A stretch of 64,000 bases of DNA from Ancylobacter gelatini (GTDB lineage: Bacteria; Pseudomonadota; Alphaproteobacteria; Rhizobiales; Xanthobacteraceae). Made by a program: the position numbers and the translations under genes. The notes beneath the pieces are model-generated. The model had not been told where the DNA came from. It searched no databases and saw only the letters and a list, made by a program, of their open reading frames with translations. The DNA lies in contig NZ_JAKVIL010000003.1 in the NCBI RefSeq assembly GCF_022601675.1, positions 62,001-126,000 of the forward strand, written 5' to 3'. Positions 42,210 through 50,200 of the stretch are shown one piece after another. Numbering within the stretch: the stretch's first letter is position 1; every line of letters begins with the position of its first letter.

Positions 42210-43442
42210 ATGCACAGCAATGCCGACGGTTTCGATGAAATCCCGCGCCGTCTCGACGAAACGATGCCCCGCAGGCGGTTGAGCGAGGTCGTGCTGGCGC
42301 GCGTTCTGGGGCAGCTTGCCATCGGCTCCCTGACCGTGGTGACGCCCGAGGGGCGCCGCGTCACCGGTCGCGGGAGGGTGTCCGGCCCCGACGCGACCGT
42401 GGTGCTGCATCGCTGGCGCGCTTTGCGGCGGCTGGCGACCGGCGGCGACGTGGCGTTCTCGCAGGCCTATATCGCCGGCGACTGGTCGAGCCCGGACCTG
42501 CCGACGGTCATCGAGCTCGCCGCCCGCAACCTGCCGACGCTCGCCGACCGGGTCGCCGCGCTGCCGCCGGTCCGGCTGTGGAACCGGCTGCGCCATGCGC
42601 TGCGGTCCAACTCCAGAACCGGCAGCCGCCGCAACATCTCGTTCCACTACGACCTCGGCAACGCGTTCTATCGCGGCTGGCTGGACAACAGCATGAGCTA
42701 TTCCTCCGCCATCTATGAACGGCCGGAGCAGACCCTCGAGGAGGCGCAGCAGGTCAAGCTCGCGCGCATCGCGCAGATGCTGGACGCGGCGCCGGGGCAG
42801 ACGGTGCTGGAAATCGGCTGCGGCTGGGGCGCGCTGGCGAGCGCGCTTGCGCGGCGCGGCCTCGACGTGACCGGCATAACCCTGTCGCGCGAGCAGCTGG
42901 CCTATGCCCAGGCGGCGCTTGACGCCGAGCCGGCGCTCGCCGCCCGCACCGATCTGCGCCTCCAGGACTATCGCGATGTCGATCAGCGCTTCGACCGGAT
43001 CGTCTCGATCGAGATGCTGGAGGCGGTGGGGGAGGCCTATTGGCCGACCTATTTCGCCAAGCTGCGGGCCTGCCTGCGCGAGGGCGGCGCGGCGGTGCTT
43101 CAGGTCATCACCATCGCCGAGGACCGTTTCGAGGACTATCGGCGCAATACCGACTTCATCCAGCGCCACATTTTCCCCGGCGGCATGCTTCCGACCAAGA
43201 CCCACATCGCCGACCACGCCCGCCGCGCCGGGCTGGAACTCGTGGAACGCCAGTGCTTCGGGCTGGACTATGCCCGCACGCTGGCCGACTGGCGCCAACG
43301 CTTTCTCGCGGGGCAGGCCGACATCGAGCGCCTCGGCTTCGACACCGACTTCCGGCGGCTGTGGGACTATTATCTGAGCTATTGCGAGGGCGGCTTCCGG
43401 GCCGGCGCGATCGACGTCGGCCTCTACAAGCTGCGGGGCTGA
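42210..43442 (+). CDS. cyclopropane-fatty-acyl-phospholipid synthase-like methyltransferase
   Basis: 410 residues. The N-terminal lipid-binding region (about 1-120) includes FSQAYIAGDWSSPDLPTVIE. NISFHYDLGNAFYRGWLDNS and MSYSSAIYERPEQTLEEAQ are the CFA-synthase signatures. The SAM site is VLEIGCGWGALASALARRG, and YWPTYFAKLRACLREGG, then HIFPGGMLPTKTHI follow. It transfers a methylene or methyl group from S-adenosylmethionine to unsaturated lipid chains. In Rhodobacter, related genes under RpoE control make methylated and furan fatty acids; whether this is a cyclopropane enzyme or that type cannot be told here. Confidence 0.88.
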   Translation: MHSNADGFDEIPRRLDETMPRRRLSEVVLARVLGQLAIGSLTVVTPEGRRVTGRGRVSGPDATVVLHRWRALRRLATGGDVAFSQAYIAGDWSSPDLPTVIELAARNLPTLADRVAALPPVRLWNRLRHALRSNSRTGSRRNISFHYDLGNAFYRGWLDNSMSYSSAIYERPEQTLEEAQQVKLARIAQMLDAAPGQTVLEIGCGWGALASALARRGLDVTGITLSREQLAYAQAALDAEPALAARTDLRLQDYRDVDQRFDRIVSIEMLEAVGEAYWPTYFAKLRACLREGGAAVLQVITIAEDRFEDYRRNTDFIQRHIFPGGMLPTKTHIADHARRAGLELVERQCFGLDYARTLADWRQRFLAGQADIERLGFDTDFRRLWDYYLSYCEGGFRAGAIDVGLYKLRG

Positions 43443-43460
43443 GCGAGGGCTTCCCAATTG

Positions 43461-43504
43461 TTGTTGACTAGGAAACTTTATGGAAGTAGTTTCCTAGTCA
43501 ACAA
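43461..43504. promoter_or_regulatory. perfect 17-base inverted repeat, likely MarR operator
   Basis: Left arm TTGTTGACTAGGAAACT (43461-43477) and right arm AGTTTCCTAGTCAACAA (43488-43504) are exact reverse complements with a 10-base spacer. A TTGACT box lies within the left arm. The dyad sits 15 bases before the MarR start codon. MarR proteins bind such dyads and usually repress their own gene, so autoregulation is likely. It is not followed by a T run, so it does not look like a terminator. Confidence 0.7.
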
Positions 43505-43518
43505 AAAGGGCCCTCATC

Positions 43519-43968
43519 ATGCCAGCCTCGGAACTGACCGACCACACCGGCTACTGGATGCGGATGGTGTCGAACGCCGTGTCGCTGGAGTTCGCGCGCA
43601 AGGTGGCGCGCGAAGACGTCACCGTCGCGGAGTGGTCGTTCATGCGGGTGCTCTACGATCTGACGCCGACACCTCCGTCGGTTCTGGCCGAGAAGATGGG
43701 CATGACCAAGGGCGCCATCAGCAAGCTTGCCGAGAGGCTGATCGCCAAGGGGCTGGTTGCACGGGAAGAAAACCGGGACGACAGGCGCGCGCACAGCCTG
43801 TTCCTGACGACAGAGGGCCGGGCCAAGATCCCGGTGCTCGCCGCGCTTGCCGACATGAACGACGCTGAGTTCTTCGGCGTGCTGACGACGCAGGAGCTCG
43901 AAACGCTCGACCGCATCCTGAGAGTTCTCGCGGAACGGCGCGAGCTGAAAACAAGCCCCGTGGACTGA
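43519..43968 (+). CDS. MarR family transcriptional regulator
   Basis: 149 residues. The winged helix-turn-helix is visible as TPPSVLAEKMGMTKGAISKL followed by AERLIAKGLVAREENRDDRR and LFLTTEGRAKIPVLAALADM. The N- and C-terminal helices form the dimer interface. No Cys is placed to suggest redox sensing, so a small-molecule effector is more likely. It is probably co-transcribed with the DUF1398 gene 42 bases downstream. Confidence 0.9.
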   Translation: MPASELTDHTGYWMRMVSNAVSLEFARKVAREDVTVAEWSFMRVLYDLTPTPPSVLAEKMGMTKGAISKLAERLIAKGLVAREENRDDRRAHSLFLTTEGRAKIPVLAALADMNDAEFFGVLTTQELETLDRILRVLAERRELKTSPVD

Positions 43969-44010
43969 ACCCGCCCGCCACACTCGCTATCGAAATGAGA
44001 GGAAACCGCC

Positions 44011-44412
44011 ATGGATGCGGAACGGATTTCCATTGCCGAAACCTGCCTGCATGCGGCGCATGATGGGAGCCTGAGCTTTCCCGACATCGTCGGCAGGCTG
44101 ATCGCTGCCGGCTTCGAGGGCTACACGGTCGATTATCGCCGCAACAGCCATACCTGCTACCTGCCGGACGGCGACAGCATCATGATGGACATGCGGCCTT
44201 CCGCCGGCCATGTCGCCGCGGCCTTCGATGTCGCGGAGATCGAGCGCCTGGTGCGATGGGCGCAGGCAAACCCCGCCGATTACAGCTACCGCGCCTTCTG
44301 CGAGAAGGCGAAAGCCGCCGGGTGCGCCGGATACCTCGTCTCGTTTTCGGGCCGGCGTGTCGTCTATTTCGGCCGTACCGCCGAGACCCATGTCGAGCTT
44401 TTCCCAAAATGA
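44011..44412 (+). CDS. DUF1398 family protein (YbcV-like)
   Basis: 133 residues. Family pattern: LSFPDIVGRLIAAGFEGYTV, DYRRNSHTCYLPDGDS, then AGCAGYLVSFSGRRVVYFGR ending in THVELFPK. Similar to E. coli YbcV; function unknown. It starts 42 bases after the MarR stop and is probably under the same operator. Confidence 0.85.
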   Translation: MDAERISIAETCLHAAHDGSLSFPDIVGRLIAAGFEGYTVDYRRNSHTCYLPDGDSIMMDMRPSAGHVAAAFDVAEIERLVRWAQANPADYSYRAFCEKAKAAGCAGYLVSFSGRRVVYFGRTAETHVELFPK

Positions 44413-44440
44413 CGGGCGCGCCGGATGCCCCCCCGTGGAG

Positions 44441-45718
44441 CTACGCGTCCGTTCCGTCGGGCGCTTCCTTCGCTAGGGGTGCGGCCGCGAGCCGGATGCG
44501 CTGTTCGAGCCCGCCGCCGCGCCTGTTGCGCAAGGTCAGCTCGCCGCCATGGTTCAGGGTGATCTCGCGGGCGATGGCGAGGCCGAGGCCGGCACCGGGG
44601 AGTTGTGTCTCGCGCGAAGCCATGCCGCGGAAGAAGGGTTCGAACACCTGCCCGAGCAGCGCGTCGGGAATGCCCGGGCCGCTGTCCTCGATCACCAGAA
44701 CGGCCTGATCGCCCTCCGTCTCGATACGCAGCCGGCCGGCGCGGCCATGGGTGGCGGCGTTGATCGCGAGATTGCGGATGGCGCGCTTGAGCGCCAGGCG
44801 GCGCCCCCGCACCGAGACCGGTACTCCGGCGACGAATTCGACGGCCAGCCCGATATCGCGCAGTTCCTCCACCACCTCGTGCACCAGCATGTCGAAGCGC
44901 AGCAACGTGTGACCCGCGCCCTCAACCTCTTCGCGGACCAGGCGGATGGCGCTGTCGGCGATGCGGTCGAGTTCGTCGAGATCGGCGATCAGCGCGTCGC
45001 GTTCCGCCTCGTCGAGGAACTCGACCCGCAACCGCATGCGCGTCATCGGCGTGCGCAAGTCGTGGCCGGCCGCGGCGACGAGGCGGATGCGGCTCTCCAT
45101 CGCCATCTTGAGTCGGGAGGACAGCGTGTTCACCGCGCGGGCAGCGGCCCGCACCTCCGTCGGGCCCTCCTCGGACAGCGGAGCCAGTTCGCCCCCCGGC
45201 CCGATCGCCTCGACGGCGCGTTCCAGCAGGGCCAGCGGCTCGGTGAGCCGGCGCACCGCAAAGATCATCAGGCCGGTGGAGCCGAGGGTGAGCAGCACGA
45301 TCCACCCAACCAGCACCCAGCCTCCATCGGGGCGAGGGGGCGCGGCCAGAGGAACGGCCAGCCACCGTCCGTCGCCGATGTTGATCGACATCATCGGCCA
45401 GGGCCGGTCCGCGACTTGCGTTACTTCGACGCGCTCGGACCGCCCCCGGCGGGCCAGCATCGCATTGATGCCGTCGGTCGGTATCCGGGCAAGCCGCCCG
45501 CCCGCCGGCGCCGGCATGATCGGTGAGGCCGCGCCGGCAGGAGGCGGCTGAGCCGTCGCAAGGTCCGCCAGCTCCTCGACGAGGATGGCGTTGGCCTCGT
45601 CCATGATCTCGAAGGGCGGATGGGACAGCAGCAGCAGCGACAGCGCGGTCACCGCGACCGTCATCACGACGATGGCGGCAACCAGCAGCGCCGTCAGCTT
45701 GGTGCGCAGCGTGTTCAT
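44441..45718 (-). CDS. sensor histidine kinase (EnvZ/CpxA-like)
   Basis: 425 residues. Transmembrane segment 1 (LTALLVAAIVVMTVAVTALS), a periplasmic loop of about 125 residues, transmembrane segment 2 (VGWIVLLTLGSTGLMIFA), then HAMP (RRLTEPLALLERAVEAIG). Phospho-acceptor His in VAAAGHDLRTPMTRM; ATPase motifs NLAINAATHG, IEDSGPGIPD and GAGLGLAIAREI. ATG 45718 is used; GTG 45736, whose GTGA overlaps the regulator stop, is an alternative. Convergent with the DUF1398 gene. Confidence 0.9.
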   Translation of the reverse strand: MNTLRTKLTALLVAAIVVMTVAVTALSLLLLSHPPFEIMDEANAILVEELADLATAQPPPAGAASPIMPAPAGGRLARIPTDGINAMLARRGRSERVEVTQVADRPWPMMSINIGDGRWLAVPLAAPPRPDGGWVLVGWIVLLTLGSTGLMIFAVRRLTEPLALLERAVEAIGPGGELAPLSEEGPTEVRAAARAVNTLSSRLKMAMESRIRLVAAAGHDLRTPMTRMRLRVEFLDEAERDALIADLDELDRIADSAIRLVREEVEGAGHTLLRFDMLVHEVVEELRDIGLAVEFVAGVPVSVRGRRLALKRAIRNLAINAATHGRAGRLRIETEGDQAVLVIEDSGPGIPDALLGQVFEPFFRGMASRETQLPGAGLGLAIAREITLNHGGELTLRNRRGGGLEQRIRLAAAPLAKEAPDGTDA

Positions 45719-45732
45719 GTTGGCGAGCTTCG

Positions 45733-46464
45733 TCACGGCGCACCGGAGGCCGGAATCTCGATCAGCTCGACGGGTACGCAGAGCTGATAGCCACCATTGC
45801 GCAGCGTCTTGAACATCTGGAAGCTGCCGGCGTCGCCCAGCTTGCGGCGCAGTCGGCTCACCAGCACGTCGATGGAGCGGTCGAACGGGGTTGCGTCCCG
45901 TCCCTGCGTGATGTCGAGCAACTGGTCGCGCGAGAGCAGCCGTCCGGGCCGTTCGAGGAAGGCCAGAAGCAGGTCGAATTCCGCGCCGGTCAGACCCAGA
46001 TCGACGCCCTCGGCGTTGACGATGACGCGGGTGCCGGGGTCCGCGGTGAAGCCGGCGAAACGGAAGCTGTGCATCGGCGCCGGACCCTCCGGCGGCGCGG
46101 CACGGCGCAACACCGCGCGAATGCGGGCGAGCAGCTCGCGCGGATTGAACGGCTTGCCGAGATAGTCGTCGGCGCCGATCTCCAGGCCGATGATCCGGTC
46201 GACATCCTCCTTCAACGCCGTGAGCAGGATGATCGGAAGGCGCGAGCGCGCGCGCAGCGAGCGGCACAGATCGAGGCCCGACATGCCGGGCAGCATCAGG
46301 TCCAGCACGACGAGATCGATCCGGCCGTCGGCGAGCACCGCCTCGGCGCTGTAGGCGTCCTCGGCGAGCGACACGCGATAGCCTTGCGACTGCAAATAGC
46401 GGCCCAGGAGCTTGCGGATCTCCTGGTCATCGTCGACGACGAGAATATGGTGGCTAGCTTCCAC
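45733..46464 (-). CDS. OmpR-family response regulator
   Basis: 243 residues from GTG 46464, chosen for the GGGAGG site just upstream; an in-frame ATG at 46575 would add 37 residues. Receiver: VVDDDQEIRKLL, phospho-acceptor in LVVLDLMLPGMSG, TALKED and LGKPFNPRELL. Winged-helix output: LGLTGAEFDLLLAFLERPGR and FDRSIDVLVSRLRRKLGD. It works with the kinase encoded just downstream. The divergent gene at 46689 encodes a Spy/CpxP-like protein, as in envelope-stress systems. Confidence 0.9.
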   Translation of the reverse strand: MEASHHILVVDDDQEIRKLLGRYLQSQGYRVSLAEDAYSAEAVLADGRIDLVVLDLMLPGMSGLDLCRSLRARSRLPIILLTALKEDVDRIIGLEIGADDYLGKPFNPRELLARIRAVLRRAAPPEGPAPMHSFRFAGFTADPGTRVIVNAEGVDLGLTGAEFDLLLAFLERPGRLLSRDQLLDITQGRDATPFDRSIDVLVSRLRRKLGDAGSFQMFKTLRNGGYQLCVPVELIEIPASGAP

Positions 46465-46688
46465 GGAACCTCCCAGGCCGCAGGCGTGTCGGCTTGCGGC
46501 CGGTTGATCTAGCCGCACAGCGAGCGCCCCGTCGAGAAGAGTGGCAAACCGATGTTGCCATGCCCGGCGTGGCAATATTCGGAAACATTATCGCGCTTCG
46601 CGGATACGTCTGGAAGCCTCCCGGACCCAAAGCCGCAACCGGCGGCCATCAATGTGCCTGCGTTACGCAATGAACGCAGGAGTTCGAC

Positions 46689-47282
46689 GTGAAACTCGTC
46701 CTTGTCACTTTGGCCGCGACCGCCCTGGGCGGGGTGCTGGTGAGCGCCGCCAACAACGCGCATGGCTCCCCTCTGCCGGAGAAGGAACCACCGGCGTTTG
46801 CCGAACGGGTGCCGATGGCGCCGTGCGACGCCGCGCCGGGCGGCGGGCATCCCGGTCCGCGCGGGCCGGCTTTGGGTGGGGGCAGGGCGTTCGCGCCGCC
46901 ATCCCCGCTTGTCCTGGCCTCGCGCCTCGCGGCTCTGGAGACCTATGTCGGCATCACCGGTGAACAGCTGTCGAGCTGGCGAGCCTATACGGACGCTTTT
47001 CAGGCCATGCTGATTCCCCCCGAGCCGCCGGAGGCGCAGCCCGACGCGCTGAGCCAGGCGGACATGCTGGCAAGGCATGCCGCGCAGCGCGGCACGCTTG
47101 CGCTCGACCTCGCGGCCGCCGTCGAGGAGCTCAGGGGCAAGCTCAGTCCCGACCAGCTCCAGCGGCTTTCCAGCGCCGGCCCGCTTCTCCCCATGCCGCC
47201 CCTGGGTGATCGCCCGCAGCGAGGTCCCCTCATGCCGATCGGCCCGGATGCGCCGGAAGCCGGCCGCATGCCGCCGCCTTGA
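46689..47282 (+). CDS. periplasmic Spy/CpxP-like (LTXXQ motif) protein
   Basis: 197 residues from GTG 46689, with an AGGAG site 6 bases before. Signal peptide MKLVLVTLAATALGGVLVSA. The mature protein has helices with LASRLAALETYVGITGEQLS, WRAYTDAFQAML, and later GKLSPDQLQRLSS, the repeated LTxxQ-like element (here ITGEQ and LSPDQ) of the Spy/CpxP group. Pro-rich segments flank this. Such proteins are periplasmic chaperones or regulators of envelope-stress kinases. It is divergent from the kinase-regulator pair, which supports a link. Confidence 0.75.
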   Translation: MKLVLVTLAATALGGVLVSAANNAHGSPLPEKEPPAFAERVPMAPCDAAPGGGHPGPRGPALGGGRAFAPPSPLVLASRLAALETYVGITGEQLSSWRAYTDAFQAMLIPPEPPEAQPDALSQADMLARHAAQRGTLALDLAAAVEELRGKLSPDQLQRLSSAGPLLPMPPLGDRPQRGPLMPIGPDAPEAGRMPPP

Positions 47283-47352
47283 GCGGGGATTGCGGCGGCG
47301 AGCGCCGCCTTGCGCGTCCGCCGGACGCTGCCGTCAACGGGACAGAGCTGCC

Positions 47353-47586
47353 ATGACAAACGACAAGCCGATCTGGATCGCCGGCGCGGGCATGACCGAA
47401 GAGCGGCGGGACATCGGAGGCGCTCCGATGTCCCGCACGCAAGCGGCGTCGCGCGGGTATCGCACCTTCGCGCGGGCCGGGCGCGCGCTCGTCGCAGCGC
47501 TGACGGCGTCCGAATGCCCGCCATGCCCGCACCGCAACGACGGCACGATGTGCAAGGAATGCAATTGGCAATGGTCCATCCGTTAG
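47353..47586 (+). CDS. small open frame with paired CxxC, doubtful
   Basis: 77 residues from ATG 47353. No family recognised. The C-terminal part has two CxxC pairs, CPPC and CKEC, nine residues apart (with Cys also before in the ASEC pattern), which could form a zinc knuckle. The ribosome site is weak, and the frame lies at the edge of a decayed efflux region, so it may not be a real gene. Confidence 0.3.
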   Translation: MTNDKPIWIAGAGMTEERRDIGGAPMSRTQAASRGYRTFARAGRALVAALTASECPPCPHRNDGTMCKECNWQWSIR

Positions 47587-47589
47587 TGC

Positions 47590-48079
47590 CGGCAGCGGCG
47601 AGGCCGCCAGATCGGCGAGCAGGACGCGCTGATCGACGACACTCTTGTCTCCTCGCAGCGACGGCGTGACCGTGTTCGTGGTGAAGCCTGACAGAACCGT
47701 CTCACGCCTCCGCGTCGAGACCGGGCGGCAGATGGAGGAGGCCATCCTCACCGCGCTGCCGCTGTCGGTTGGCGGGGCTCTGGGGTGCCTCCTGCTCGGC
47801 GGGCATTCCTTTTCCATGTCGGCCATGATCGGCATCGTGATGCTGATGGGCATTGCCGCCAAGAACTCGATCCTGTTGGTCGAATACGCCATCACGGCAA
47901 GGGCCGATGCCGCCCTTTCGCGCGCGGACGCCCTCATTGACGCGGCGCGCGTGCCGGCGATCTACGGCATCGTCGATGCCGCTTCCGCCGGAATGGCCGC
48001 TGGCCTCCGTCGGTTTCTCCCGAGGGGAGCCGCAACGGGTGCGTGCCAGGATAGCGGTGGAGTCAGCGCGCCGGAGTGA
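47590..48079 (+). pseudogene. remains of an RND efflux system (adaptor end joined to pump fragment)
   Basis: Frame from 47645: VTVFVVKPDRTVSRLRVETG is typical of the C-terminal part of an RND membrane-fusion protein. It runs directly into AILTALPLSVGGALG, SFSMSAMIGIVMLMGIAAKN and SILLVEYAITAR, a hallmark stretch near the C-terminal half of an AcrB-type pump. After ALIDAARV the expected MTTIA region is lost in a frame change. Upstream, QDALIDDTLVSSQ in a different frame looks like more adaptor. At least one large deletion and two frameshifts have joined the two genes; no functional product is expected. Confidence 0.75.
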
Positions 48080-48161
48080 TAATAGTGGCCGCATCTGATC
48101 GCGCACGGGCCGGCGACACGCTCCTCTGGCTCGCGGCGGACAAAGGACTGGACGGCCATCC

Positions 48162-48854
48162 ATGCGCCCCGCGCTCATTATCTTCGATTGCGACGGCGTG
48201 CTGATCGACAGCGAACTGCTGAGCGCCGGCGCGCTGATCGACGCGCTGGCGGCCCATGGTGTCGACGTCGACCTCGCCTTCGTCGCGCGCCATTTCATCG
48301 GCCGGGCCTATGCGACGATTCCCGCCGAGGTGCGGGCGCGCTTCGGAATCGTTTTGCCGGAAAGCTTCGAGGCCGAGTATCGTGCCCGCCTCGTGGCCGG
48401 TTTCGAGGCCGGGCTCACGGTGATGGACGGGGCGGTGGAGACGCTTGCGGCGCTCGACGTGCCGTTCTGCCTCGCGACGTCGTCAAGCCCGCTGCGTCTG
48501 GCCGCCTCGTTGCGCATCGCCGGGCTGGAGAAGACCTTCGCCGGGCGGGCCTTTACCGCGAGCGAGGTGGCGCGCGGCAAGCCGGCGCCGGACCTGTTTC
48601 TTCATGCCGCCGCGCGCATGGGTGCCGATCCGCGCGGCTGCGTGGTGATCGAGGACAGCGGCGCCGGGCTGCAGGCCGCGCAGGCGGCGGGCATGCAGGC
48701 GTGGCATTTCACCGGCGGCAGCCATTGTGCCGTGATGGAGCTGCCGCTGCCGGAGGATGTGCGGCCACATCGCCGTTTCGCCAGTTTCGCCGAGTTGCGG
48801 GCCACGCTGCCCGATCTCTTCCTCGTTTCCGCTGACATAGTGCGTTCCGCATGA
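48162..48854 (+). CDS. HAD family phosphatase (sugar-phosphate type)
   Basis: 230 residues. HAD motif I is IIFDCDGVLIDSELL, motif II Ser/Thr in CLATSSSPLRL, Lys in RGKPAPDLFLHAA, and motif IV acidic pair in VVIEDSGAGLQAAQAAGMQA. The helical cap between motif I and II places it with beta-phosphoglucomutase-like phosphatases. First gene of the polyol region; it overlaps the SorC gene by 4 bases, so dephosphorylation of a hexitol or sugar phosphate is the likely job. Confidence 0.88.
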   Translation: MRPALIIFDCDGVLIDSELLSAGALIDALAAHGVDVDLAFVARHFIGRAYATIPAEVRARFGIVLPESFEAEYRARLVAGFEAGLTVMDGAVETLAALDVPFCLATSSSPLRLAASLRIAGLEKTFAGRAFTASEVARGKPAPDLFLHAAARMGADPRGCVVIEDSGAGLQAAQAAGMQAWHFTGGSHCAVMELPLPEDVRPHRRFASFAELRATLPDLFLVSADIVRSA

Positions 48855-49807
48855 GCCTCATCGACACCGACGCTTCCGCCGACGACCAGGCCGCCCGCGC
48901 CGCCTGGCTCTATTATGTCGGCGGGCTGACCCAGGACCAGATCGCCGGCGAGATGGGCGTGTCGCGCCAGCGCGCCCAGCGGCTGGTGAGCCGGGCGGTC
49001 GCGGCCGGACTGATTCATGTGCGGCTCAACCACCATCTGGCCAACTGCCTCGAACTCGAGCAGGCCTTGCGTGAACGCTTCGATCTGGTGCGCTGCCGGA
49101 TCGTGCCCGGGCTCGGGCCGGACCGCGATCCGGTCCGCGCCATCGCGCCGATGGCGGCGGCGGAGATGGAGCGGGTGCTGCGCGAGCCGAAGCCCCTCGT
49201 CATCGCGCTCGGCACCGGCCGGGCGCTCCGCGGCATGATCGAGGCGCTTGGCGCGATCGAGGCGCCGCAGCACCGGCTGGTCTCGTTGATCGGCAACATC
49301 GCCCCCGACGGCTCGGCGTCCTACTTCGACGTCATCATGCGCCTCGCCGAGAAGGTCCACGCGCCGCATTACCCGATGCCGGTGCCGGTCATCTCCGACA
49401 CCGTCGCCGAGACGGTGCAGTTTCAGGCGCTGGGCCCGGTACGCAAGGTGCGTGAACTGGCGCGCGCCGCCGATGTCGCCTTTGTCGGCATCGGCCAGAT
49501 GACCCAGGACGCACCGCTACTGACCGACGGCTTTCTCAAGACCTCGGAGCTCATCGAGGTGCAGCGGGCCGGGGCGGTCGGCGAGGTGGTCGGGCGCATC
49601 TTCGATGTGAACGGGCGCTATCTCGAACTGCCGATCAACCAGCGGCTGGGCAGCCTGCACGCGCCGGCGACGCGGCCGGACCGGCCGGTGATCGCCATCG
49701 CGGCCGGGCCGTCGAAGATCGTCGCCATCGCCGCCGCTTTGCGCGGGCGCCTCATCAACGGGCTGATCAGCGACGAGGTCACCGCGCGGGGCGTGCTGGC
49801 GTTGTGA
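48851..49807 (+). CDS. SorC/DeoR-type sugar-binding transcriptional regulator
   Basis: 318 residues. N-terminal helix-turn-helix: YYVGGLTQDQIAGEMGVSRQ, then RAQRLVSRAV (about residues 19-50). The C-terminal effector domain (about 60-315) is the sugar-isomerase-like fold with ALGTGRALRGMIEALGAIEA, SLIGNIAPDGSAS, and VGIGQMTQDAPLL. Known members bind a phosphorylated sugar and control polyol operons (SmoC, SorC). It probably controls the ABC-dehydrogenase-kinase genes downstream, whose promoter has a matching dyad. Confidence 0.9.
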   Translation: MSLIDTDASADDQAARAAWLYYVGGLTQDQIAGEMGVSRQRAQRLVSRAVAAGLIHVRLNHHLANCLELEQALRERFDLVRCRIVPGLGPDRDPVRAIAPMAAAEMERVLREPKPLVIALGTGRALRGMIEALGAIEAPQHRLVSLIGNIAPDGSASYFDVIMRLAEKVHAPHYPMPVPVISDTVAETVQFQALGPVRKVRELARAADVAFVGIGQMTQDAPLLTDGFLKTSELIEVQRAGAVGEVVGRIFDVNGRYLELPINQRLGSLHAPATRPDRPVIAIAAGPSKIVAIAAALRGRLINGLISDEVTARGVLAL

Positions 49808-50200
49808 AGGGGCGTTCGACGCCGCCCATGCGGCCGTCAGCGCCATGGCCGGGGTGGGTCCACGGGTAGCGGCCCGGTTCCCGCCATTGCACGGCCAGGC
49901 CCCCGCGTCGCGATCGGCATGAGACGCGTCGGCCATTCCCGCGGTCCTGTCGCCAAGGCGTCCGGCGACGGCCGAGGGTAAAAAACACGGTCACGACCGC
50001 GTGAAGCGGTTTTGCGGGTGCGAAGCGCGGCCCAAGCGTTTCCCATGCGGCATTCCGGCCTCGCACGACGCCCCGCCCGCCCTCACGAATGAGGGTTCTT
50101 CTCGCAGGTGCAGCATTCTCGGGGGGATTGACGCATCGTCCGCTTGAATGAATATTTGCCCATAAGGCGATGAATTGCTCAAATCGCCAGGGAGGAAGCC
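49808..50200. other. intergenic region upstream of the polyol transport genes
   Basis: No gene seen in 393 bases. The first 300 are GC-rich without clear signals. The last 80 contain the likely promoter and operator (described separately) and a GGGAGGAAG ribosome site directly before ATG 50201. Confidence 0.6.
50128..50184 (+). promoter_or_regulatory. promoter and possible SorC operator for the polyol operon
   Basis: TTGACG (50128-50133), 17 bases, then AATATT (50151-50156) make a reasonable sigma-70 promoter. Overlapping the -10 is an imperfect inverted repeat: ATTTGCCCA (50154-50162) against TGCTCAAAT (50176-50184), matching in 7 of 9 places. Such a site would suit the SorC-type regulator encoded just upstream. 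Confidence 0.45.

Noticed and set aside
41427-43457. Long open frame antisense to DUF1365 and the CFA-synthase-like gene
   Set aside because: No motif, no ribosome site, and both plus-strand genes are certain.
43461-43504. Inverted repeat as terminator of the CFA-synthase-like gene
   Set aside because: No T run follows the hairpin on the plus strand, and it lies next to a MarR start codon, where an operator is expected.
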